Assembly (NCBI GenBank): GCA_965555375.1
Contig: CBEWDL010000037.1
Location: 1-21,629, forward strand
Reading direction: 5' to 3'
Origin: CBDVBL01 sp965555375
Lineage (GTDB): Bacteria > Zixibacteria > MSB-5A5 > UBA10806
Length of the DNA stretch: 21,629 nucleotides
The notes below the pieces were generated by a model. The model searched no databases and had not been told where the DNA came from. It was given only the letters and a program-made list of their open reading frames with translations. Position numbers and translations under genes: made by a program. Shown here piece after piece: positions 15,980 to 21,629 of the stretch; positions within the stretch are counted from its first letter, which is position 1, and every line of letters starts with the position of its first letter.

Positions 15980-16879
15980 ATGAAAAAGCTACTCTGGATA
16001 ATGCTGGCAATCTGTTTCTTACCGGCTTTCGCCCTTTCGCAGGACTTAAACAAGATCGTTTTCGGGCCGCTGGAGGGGGATGAGGCGGGGGTATTGACCG
16101 TTCATAATGGTGAGGATATAGAGATAGAGGTCTGGGTCAGAACCGACCCGTCCAATCCCGGTTCCATCACAGCTTTTTCCATCGGATTGATGACAGATGA
16201 CAGCATCATAGCCGAAAGGAATTGCGCTGTATTGAGTCCTGAATATCACTGGGATTATTTTTATTGCGACGGTCCTTTTGACCATAATCCCGATGATCCT
16301 TTTCCTATCCCTGAAAATCATACAGTTGAATTCATATGGGCTTACTGTTCGATTTTTCATCCTGAGGGCTGTGATACTCTCGATACAGGAGGCGAGTGGG
16401 ATTATTTCGCGTCATTTCTAATGGTATGCAACACTGCCGTGCCGATAGACAGCATATACTATCCGTTCTCAGACGGCTGGTACCCGCACAGCGGCCAGGG
16501 AACCAGCTGGTCTTTTGACGCGCCGCCCGGCGGAAGTGTAGAACCGGAACAAGATTACTGCGGGCTCTTTTTCGAACCCGAAACCATCGGTGTCGACCAG
16601 AATCAAAGTCTGCCCGACAAATTTTTCCTTGCTCAAAACCATCCCAATCCCTTCAACGCCGCGACCAGAATAGAATACAGCCTGCCGGAGGAAAGCCAGG
16701 TCATACTCGAAATTTTCGATATCCTGGGGCGGAAGATTGAGACGCTGGTATCGGGGATTCAGCCAGCCGGACAGCATTCGGTGGTCTGGGATGCTGAAAA
16801 TCTACCCTCGGGAGTCTATTTATACCGGATAAAGGCCGGGGAGCATGTGGAATCGAGAAGTTGCTTGCTGCTTAAATAA
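15980..16879 (+). CDS. secreted paralogue F with T9SS type-A sorting domain
   Basis: This is the last gene of the run, 299 aa. The ATG at 15980 follows TAAGGGGGAGAAT and opens a signal peptide (MKKLLWIMLAICFLPAFALS). Residues 22-200 are the family domain, nearest to E, with Cys at 82, 96, 123 and 131. After YCGLFFEPET the dockerin-like module is absent. In its place residues 210-299 form a C-terminal sorting domain of the type IX secretion (type A, TIGR04183-like) family: LPDKFFLAQNHPNPFN, IEYSLPEES, IFDILGRKIETL, PAGQHSVVWD, LPSGVYLYRI and a basic LLLK-ending tail. In Bacteroidota such domains direct export through the outer membrane and surface attachment. F is therefore the likely sorted member of the A-F operon. 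Confidence 0.88.
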   Translation: MKKLLWIMLAICFLPAFALSQDLNKIVFGPLEGDEAGVLTVHNGEDIEIEVWVRTDPSNPGSITAFSIGLMTDDSIIAERNCAVLSPEYHWDYFYCDGPFDHNPDDPFPIPENHTVEFIWAYCSIFHPEGCDTLDTGGEWDYFASFLMVCNTAVPIDSIYYPFSDGWYPHSGQGTSWSFDAPPGGSVEPEQDYCGLFFEPETIGVDQNQSLPDKFFLAQNHPNPFNAATRIEYSLPEESQVILEIFDILGRKIETLVSGIQPAGQHSVVWDAENLPSGVYLYRIKAGEHVESRSCLLLK

Positions 16880-16926
16880 GGTCAGATCTATGCAAGCAGG
16901 TTTACATATTGTGCAGGGAAAACGCA

Positions 16927-17070
16927 ATGGACAGGTTCTTCGAAACAGGGGATGAAAAGTCCAGCGGCTTTGTCGTTGATTCTCAAGATCTTGCGCTGTC
17001 TTCGACCGGGCAAGCAAGAATCAACCATTGGGTGGACAAAGAGCTACCGGTTTTGGCTGCTCAAAAATAA
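16927..17070 (+). CDS. possible 47-aa small protein
   Basis: An ATG-to-TAA frame between F and G encodes MDRFFETGDEKSSGF and continues to a VLAAQK end (47 aa). The composition looks protein-like (mixed charged and hydrophobic residues, ordinary codons), with no signal peptide or known motif. AGGGAAAAC lies upstream of the ATG but is a weak ribosome-binding site. It precedes the promoter of G. It could equally be chance in a 388-bp spacer. Confidence 0.25.
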   Translation: MDRFFETGDEKSSGFVVDSQDLALSSTGQARINHWVDKELPVLAAQK

Positions 17071-17104
17071 GGCAAAAATGCCCCACGATTTTTGGAAAAA
17101 AGTC

Positions 17105-17132
17105 TTGACATGTGTGGAAAATGCAATATATT
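17105..17132 (+). promoter_or_regulatory. strong sigma-70-like promoter of gene G
   Basis: TTGACA (17105-17110), 16 bp, TATATT (17127-17132); the predicted start is near 17139. The hexamers are the same as in the promoter of the A-F run (spacer 17 there). It shows that G is transcribed on its own. Confidence 0.7.
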
Positions 17133-17138
17133 GCTACC

Positions 17139-17267
17139 ATCAGGAACGGTCCGGATTTTGGCCTTTATGGTTATTCTGCCTGTTGAGGTTAAGGCCGGAC
17201 GATTGAAGAGGTTGCCGAGCAAAAGCGTTAACAATAAACAGTTTTACCTAATTAAAAGGAGTAAAAC
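17139..17267 (+). promoter_or_regulatory. structured leader of gene G with competing stems
   Basis: The predicted leader of about 130 nt contains GTCCGG (17149-17154) able to pair with CCGGAC (17195-17200), and GGCCTT (17160-17165) able to pair with AAGGCC (17191-17196). The two right arms overlap by two bases, so the stems are alternatives or form one imperfect hairpin. AAAAGGAG lies just before the ATG. Upstream of it, 16880-17104 holds only the possible small ORF. Confidence 0.35.
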
Positions 17268-18167
17268 ATGAGGAAGTTTTTGTTGTTGGGTCTGGTCGTT
17301 GTTTTCGCCTTCAGTCTGGCATCGGCCCAGTCAAACCGGTTGGTCTATGGACCGTTGGTCGGCGACGACGCGGGAGATATCCTGGTCGATAACGCCGGCG
17401 ATGCCATTGAGGTCGAAATGTGGGTTCGCACCGATCCGGGGAATCCGGCTATCTTCGTGGGTGTTAACCATTCTCTAATGACCGAGGATGCGGCTATCGC
17501 CGTCCGTGATGGTGTAACTCGCGATGCCGCTTACGAAGAGCCGAACTGGGAGAACACCTGGCTCGACGGCCCGTTCATCCACGATGCTAGTGATGCTTTC
17601 CCTATACCGGAGGGTTACACGAGCGAGTCGGCCGTTGCTTTATACGTCGTATTCGACCCTCCTGTAGGCGATCCGCTCGACACCCAGGGTGAATGGGATC
17701 TCTACGGATTCTTCAGCATGGTCACCAATGAAGATGCTGAGGACGGCGACTACAATCCTTTCGCCTCAGGCTATTATCCGCACAGCGGGCAGGGCACCAG
17801 CTGGTCTTATGAGGCGCCCCCGGGCGGCAGCGAACAACCGGAAGAGGATTACGCCACTGTGTGGATCAACCCTCTGGCCGCTGACGATGAAGACAATTTG
17901 CCCGTCGAATTCTCTCTGGCACAGAATTACCCGAACCCATTCAACGCCTCCACCACGATCGAATTCAGCCTGCCGGAGGCCGGCGATGTTTCGATCCAGA
18001 TCTATGATATTCTCGGCCGCAGCATCGAGACCCTGATTTCCGGTACTCAGCCTGCCGGTACGCATTCCATTATCTGGCATGCTGATAACCAGCCATCGGG
18101 CGTCTATTTCTACAGAATCCAGGCGGGGAATTACAGCGATCAGAAGAGTTGCCTTCTTCTGAAATAA
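17268..18167 (+). CDS. secreted paralogue G with T9SS type-A sorting domain
   Basis: The product is 299 aa with a clear signal peptide (MRKFLLLGLVVVFAFSLASA/Q). The family domain at residues 22-200 is the most diverged copy (SNRLVYGPLVGDDAGDILVD, EMWVRTDPGNP, TQGEWDLYGFFSM, YYPHSGQGTSWSYEAPPGG) and contains no cysteine at all. The only Cys in the protein is at 295. Residues 210-299 are a type-A T9SS sorting domain (LPVEFSLAQNYPNPFNAST, IEFSLPEAGDV, IYDILGRSIETL, SGVYFYRIQAG, KSCLLLK), closely similar to that of F. The family domain is otherwise in the same frame and length as in A-F. It has its own promoter and a strong terminator, so it is a separate unit and perhaps the stand-alone ancestor or partner of the array. 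Confidence 0.88.
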   Translation: MRKFLLLGLVVVFAFSLASAQSNRLVYGPLVGDDAGDILVDNAGDAIEVEMWVRTDPGNPAIFVGVNHSLMTEDAAIAVRDGVTRDAAYEEPNWENTWLDGPFIHDASDAFPIPEGYTSESAVALYVVFDPPVGDPLDTQGEWDLYGFFSMVTNEDAEDGDYNPFASGYYPHSGQGTSWSYEAPPGGSEQPEEDYATVWINPLAADDEDNLPVEFSLAQNYPNPFNASTTIEFSLPEAGDVSIQIYDILGRSIETLISGTQPAGTHSIIWHADNQPSGVYFYRIQAGNYSDQKSCLLLK

Positions 18168-18193
18168 CAGCAAGCTAACCAAGCTTGAATATC

Positions 18194-18222
18194 GGCGGCC
18201 CGTATGGGCCGCCTTTTTATTT
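18194..18222 (+). terminator. rho-independent terminator after gene G
   Basis: A perfect 8-bp GC stem GGCGGCCC (18194-18201) / GGGCCGCC (18206-18213) with GTAT loop is followed by TTTTTATTT. It lies 26 bases after the stop of G and closes the paralogue region. Confidence 0.92.
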
Positions 18223-18368
18223 GTGCGATATCGTTGTTTCGAATCAGCAGCGAAAATAACACAATCATCGATCATTACTATAAATAATGTCTAAAATGTC
18301 GCCTTCTTCAGAAGCAGCATTTTTCGCAACAAGTAGAAACTTTTCCAGATATGCTGGAGTATTCTAAA

Positions 18369-18406
18369 TGTGCCTTATTTCGGCACAATTAAAGTGGTTT
18401 TAATTG
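18369..18406 (+). promoter_or_regulatory. two adjoining inverted repeats before the peptidase gene
   Basis: TGTGCC (18369-18374) / GGCACA (18382-18387) and directly next to it CAATTAAA (18386-18393) / TTTAATTG (18399-18406). They lie just before the ribosome-binding site GAGGAGA of the next gene. They may be operators or leader hairpins; no U-tract suggests a terminator. Confidence 0.4.
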
Positions 18407-18428
18407 GGCAGTTAGTGAGGAGAGACAG

Positions 18429-20324
18429 ATGAGAAAATTCGGGCTTTCGGTTTCGATGACCATGATTTTAACAGCGCTATTGTTTATCGGCAGCGCGATT
18501 CCCTCTTATGGAGAGGTTAAGAAGATCCCCCAGAGATCGGAAATCGATAATAAATACAAATGGAAACTCGAGCATATATATCCCGATACCCTGGCCTGGC
18601 TGGCCGATTATGATTTGTTTAAATCGCGGATGGGGGAGCTTGAAAAATATAAAGGCAAGCTGGGCGATTCCGCCGAGAGTCTCTACGGTTGTCTTTCGTT
18701 ACAGGATAGCCTGAATATTATTCTGTGGAAGTTGTACGTATTTGCCTTTATGAAACAGGATGAGGATACCCGCATTCCCGAATACCAGCAACTGGGTGGT
18801 AAGGTAGCCTCCATCAACGCCCAGTTCGGGGCCATGGAATCGTTTATCGATCCCGAAATGCTGGAGATACCGGACGATAAACTGAAGGATTTCCTTGAAT
18901 CCCACGACAGTTTAAAAACATATAAATTTTATCTCGAAAATCTGATTCGTTCCAAAGAACATATTCTTTCGCCGGAAGAGGAGAATATTCTGGCCCTGGC
19001 CGGAAACGCCACCGGCGGCACGAAAGATATTTTCCGTATGCTCTATTATGCCGACGTTAAATTCCCCACGGTTACGGATGAGAACGGCGATGAAATAGAA
19101 TTAACGCGGGAACGATACCGTGAAATCCTCGAATCAACGAATCGCGACGTTCGCAGAGACGCCAGCAAAGCTTACAACGAGGCTTATACTAAATATTTCA
19201 ATACGCTCGGCGCCGCCCTTGCGACAACCGCAAAGAATAACTGGTTTTACGCGCAGGCCAGGAATTACAACAGTTGTCTCGAACATTCCCTCGATAATGA
19301 CAACATACCGACATCGGTGGTAACAGGCCTGGTAGAGGCCGTTAATGCCAACCTCGAGCCGCTCCATAAGTGGATGTCGATCCGCAAGAGGGCGTTGGGA
19401 GTCGATGAGCTACACGGCTACGACACGTCCGTTCCACTTGTTCCCGAGGCCAAGGAGAAGATCCCATACGATAAGGCCAATGAGATTCTGATCGAGGGGC
19501 TTAAGCCCATGGGCAAGTCCTATATGTCGGATTTTAAAAAGGGACTTACAGCCGGCTGGATCGACGTTTATGAAACCGAGGGTAAAAGAGGCGGCGGCTA
19601 CCACTGGGGATCCTATGCCACCCATCCCTATATTCTAATGAACTACAATGATAATATCGATGGTTTGTTTACGCTGGCTCACGAGATGGGCCACGCCATG
19701 CACAGCTTTTACTCCAAAAAAAATCAGCCATACAGGGACGCGCATTACGCCATATTCGTCGCCGAGGTAGCCTCCACAACCAACGAGGCCATCCTGATCA
19801 AAGACCTGCTCAAAAACGCTAAAGATAAAAAGAAAAAAATGTATCTTCTGAATCACTTTATCGAAGAGATTATCGGAGTATTTTACGTGCAGACGATGTT
19901 TACCGAGTTCGAGCTGGCCGTGCACGAAACCGTGGAGAAAGGGGAAGCCCTTTCCGCGGAAGGTTTAAAGCAGATGTATACCGATCTATCCCGGAAGTAC
20001 TGGGGCCCCGAATATGTTATTGATGAATGGGGTGGCTGGGGAGGCATGCGCATGCCGCACTACTTCACCCACAGGCCATACTATGTATTTCAGTATGCTA
20101 CGAGCTATGCCGCCGCTCTGGCCATTTCTCAAAAAATCCTCGATGGTGATAAGAAAGCCAGAGACCGATATCTCGAATTTTTAACCTGGGGCGGCAACGG
20201 TTATCCCGTAAATCAGCTTCAGAAAATCGGAATCGATATGACCACGCCAGGGCCTGTCAATGATGCTATCGCGCTGTTCTCGGAGTTGGTGGATGAGATG
20301 GAACAACTTCTCGACGAAGGATAA
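18429..20324 (+). CDS. pepF: exported M3-family oligoendopeptidase F
   Basis: This 631-aa zinc metallopeptidase of the M3 (PepF) family cleaves short peptides. The active site HEMGH is at residues 418-422, and the third zinc ligand is expected to be Glu 446 in VAEVASTTNE, 24 residues after the second His. Family features around it include GGGYHWGSYATHPYILMNY (388-406) and the C-terminal FQYATSYAAALAIS. The N-terminal helical region matches the PepF N-domain in length. Unusually, the protein opens with a signal peptide (MRKFGLSVSM, hydrophobic to about 22, cleavage near PSYG/E) before the usual KWKLEHIYPD start, whereas classical PepF is cytoplasmic. It therefore probably acts in the periplasm or outside. 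The start is supported by GAGGAGA before the ATG. It lies between terminators and appears monocistronic. Confidence 0.92.
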   Translation: MRKFGLSVSMTMILTALLFIGSAIPSYGEVKKIPQRSEIDNKYKWKLEHIYPDTLAWLADYDLFKSRMGELEKYKGKLGDSAESLYGCLSLQDSLNIILWKLYVFAFMKQDEDTRIPEYQQLGGKVASINAQFGAMESFIDPEMLEIPDDKLKDFLESHDSLKTYKFYLENLIRSKEHILSPEEENILALAGNATGGTKDIFRMLYYADVKFPTVTDENGDEIELTRERYREILESTNRDVRRDASKAYNEAYTKYFNTLGAALATTAKNNWFYAQARNYNSCLEHSLDNDNIPTSVVTGLVEAVNANLEPLHKWMSIRKRALGVDELHGYDTSVPLVPEAKEKIPYDKANEILIEGLKPMGKSYMSDFKKGLTAGWIDVYETEGKRGGGYHWGSYATHPYILMNYNDNIDGLFTLAHEMGHAMHSFYSKKNQPYRDAHYAIFVAEVASTTNEAILIKDLLKNAKDKKKKMYLLNHFIEEIIGVFYVQTMFTEFELAVHETVEKGEALSAEGLKQMYTDLSRKYWGPEYVIDEWGGWGGMRMPHYFTHRPYYVFQYATSYAAALAISQKILDGDKKARDRYLEFLTWGGNGYPVNQLQKIGIDMTTPGPVNDAIALFSELVDEMEQLLDEG

Positions 20325-20347
20325 CTTAAGATAATTCTCTCCCCTCA

Positions 20348-20387
20348 GGCGAGGCTGATGGCTGGATTTCTCGGCTATCGCCTCGCC
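20348..20387 (+). terminator. possible weak terminator hairpin after pepF
   Basis: GGCGAGGC (20348-20355) pairs perfectly with GCCTCGCC (20380-20387) across a 24-nt loop, 24 bases after the stop. It is followed by CTCTATATTACA, not a U-run, so it may be only an mRNA-end or leader stem. Confidence 0.4.
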
Positions 20388-20451
20388 CTCTATATTACAG
20401 GATTTTCCATGCAGGAACTATTGTAGATTCATCCAAGTTAATCCACACTAT

Positions 20452-21629
20452 ATGGAAAAACTAACGAGAGCAACCGATCCCGTATGCGGTATGACGGTCG
20501 AACCCGAAACCGCTAAATACAAGACCGCATACGAGGGCACGGATTACTATTTCTGCGCCGCGCCCTGTCTGAAGAGTTTCGAAAAAGATCCGAAAAGATA
20601 TCTCAATGAAAAGAAATCCGCAGTCGTGATGGCCGAATCTCCACATCAAGCTCACCGCGAGCCCGCTGCAGAAGCCGAAATCACCATGTCCGTGGTCGGG
20701 ATGCATTGCGCTTCCTGCGTAGGAAGGGTCGAGAAATCGATCCGTGATCTTGACGGCGTGGCTGAAGTATCGGTCAATCTCGCCACCGAAAAAGTAAGCG
20801 TGAAATATGATTCAACGAAAACCGATCCGGCGATATTCATCGATGCTGTTAAAGCGATAGGGTACGATATACCCTTACAGACAACAGAGCTTGCGATCTC
20901 CGGCATGAGCTGCGCCTCCTGCGTGGTTAAGATAGAGGATGGGCTCCGCCGAACCAGGGGAGTGCTGGAGGCTTCCATCAACCTGGGGACTGAGAGAGCT
21001 TTCATCACCCACATCCCGGGGATTGGATACGGCGATCTAAAGAGAGCTATTGAATCAACCGGCTATGAAGTCCTGGATATTCCAACCGAGGCTGCCGAGG
21101 ATATCGAGCAAAAACTGCGGGAGAGGGAGTACCATGATTTAAAGACTAGATTCACGGTTTCGGCGGTGCTTACGGCTCTGGTGTTATTCCTGGCCATGTC
21201 TAATCTATTTTCTACCTCTGCAAATCATCTTGCCCAGCTTCTTATTACGATACCTGTTATTTTCTGGTCTGGATCGAGATTTTATATTGGATTCTGGAAA
21301 TCCCTCAGGCACAAGACAGCCGATATGAACACGCTGGTAGCGGTCGGCACGGCCGCCGCATTCATCTACAGCCTAATCGCAACCGTAAATCCCGGGATAT
21401 TCGCATCGGCGGGTCGCCAGGCGGATGTTTATTTCGATACGGCGGCGGTGATCATCACCTTGATTCTCTTGGGGAGATTGCTCGAATCGCGAGCAAAGGG
21501 GAAAACATCGGAGGCTATCAAAAAGCTTATCGGCTTGCAGGCCAAAACCGCCAGGGTGCAGCGAAACGGCCGCGAGATCGATATCGATATCAATGAAGTA
21601 ACCACCGGAGATACGGTAATCGTTCGCCC
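20452..21629 (+). CDS. copA: copper-type P1B ATPase, 5' part (cut by window end)
   Basis: The first 392 codons of a heavy-metal-translocating P-type ATPase are present. The order is: a YHS-type metal domain (DPVCGM at residues 9-14, then C35 and C39), HMA domain 1 (GMHCASC, 83-89), HMA domain 2 (GMSCASC, 151-157), membrane helices from about 233, the helix-region signature HKTADMNTLVAVGTAAAF (287-304), and the start of the actuator domain (RVQRNGREI, TTGDTVIVR). Two CASC-type HMA domains plus YHS are usual for Cu(I) export pumps of the CopA class. The CPC ion-site motif, DKTGT and ATP-binding domain lie beyond the window, so metal specificity is not proven. The ATG at 20452 is the only fitting start, yet no Shine-Dalgarno precedes it. 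Confidence 0.93.
   Translation, partial: MEKLTRATDPVCGMTVEPETAKYKTAYEGTDYYFCAAPCLKSFEKDPKRYLNEKKSAVVMAESPHQAHREPAAEAEITMSVVGMHCASCVGRVEKSIRDLDGVAEVSVNLATEKVSVKYDSTKTDPAIFIDAVKAIGYDIPLQTTELAISGMSCASCVVKIEDGLRRTRGVLEASINLGTERAFITHIPGIGYGDLKRAIESTGYEVLDIPTEAAEDIEQKLREREYHDLKTRFTVSAVLTALVLFLAMSNLFSTSANHLAQLLITIPVIFWSGSRFYIGFWKSLRHKTADMNTLVAVGTAAAFIYSLIATVNPGIFASAGRQADVYFDTAAVIITLILLGRLLESRAKGKTSEAIKKLIGLQAKTARVQRNGREIDIDINEVTTGDTVIVR

Larger units (their letters stand above)
11382..16879 (+). repeat. tandem array of six paralogous genes (A-F)
   Basis: Six genes of 900-915 nt repeat head to tail with spacers of 10, 24, 9, 9 and 10 nt. Four of the five junctions carry a GGGGGA-type ribosome-binding site directly after the stop codon; the B-C junction has GAGGCGGA instead. 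C, E and F begin with the same nucleotides (ATGAAAAAGCTACTCTGG and five further bases), so the junction was copied together with the genes. A seventh copy, G, lies separately at 17268. Confidence 0.9.

Noticed and set aside
11382..16879. CRISPR or short-repeat array as explanation of the repetition
   Set aside because: The repeat unit is about 0.9 kb, protein-coding in every copy, with no short spaced direct repeats.
11382..18167. Insertion sequence or prophage as carrier of the accessory region
   Set aside because: No transposase, integrase, tRNA target or terminal repeats are visible within the window; the 11-bp pair lies only at the left side.
20401..20451. Promoter giving a leaderless copA transcript
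   Set aside because: copA lacks a Shine-Dalgarno, but I found no pair of hexamers with suitable spacing just before 20452.

Overview
The window looks like bacterial chromosome from an uncultured member of the FCB superphylum, possibly Zixibacteria-like. The basis is T9SS-type C-terminal sorting domains, dockerin-like secreted proteins and moderate GC. The phylum is an inference from protein style, not from a marker gene. There is a strand switch near 9.7-10.1 kb: everything to its left except rpmB is on the minus strand, everything to its right is on the plus strand.

Left part (10-5444). A minus-strand directon runs recG, a 60-aa helical protein, a DUF1844 protein, an EcsA-like ABC ATPase and its membrane permease, with gaps or overlaps typical of an operon. 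recG is divergent from rpmB (ribosomal protein bL28). The recG promoter (TTGACA, 17 bp, TAAGAT) puts the predicted transcript start at or next to its GTG start codon, so recG may be leaderless. rpmB ends at a strong hairpin.

Polysaccharide block (5626-9726, minus). Three tightly packed genes encode a Wzz-type chain-length/co-polymerase protein without a kinase domain, an O-antigen ligase/polymerase-type membrane protein and a GT-C-like membrane glycosyltransferase. Divergent from them is a membrane-anchored protein with seven propeller repeats (10092-11177), closed by an intrinsic terminator.

Central accessory region (11382-18167). Seven paralogous secreted proteins of about 300 aa lie head to tail. 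The first six (called A-F here) follow one consensus-like promoter (TTGACA, 17 bp, TATATT) and are separated by 9-24 nt. The seventh (G) has its own consensus-like promoter. All share a signal peptide and an N-terminal domain of about 180 residues that I do not recognise. A-E end in a duplicated dockerin-like Ca-binding module plus a conserved Cys tail; F and G instead end in a T9SS type-A sorting domain. A 207-bp identical block shared by B and D, and the mosaic structure of D, point to gene conversion or unequal crossover. The tail swap suggests a surface system in which A-E are docking or chain components and F/G are the sorted, surface-attached ones. This is the best candidate for an undescribed system here, but the function is inference.

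Right part (18429-21629). A signal-peptide-bearing M3-family oligoendopeptidase F homologue follows two small inverted repeats. The window ends inside a copper-type P1B ATPase with YHS and two HMA domains at its N-terminus.
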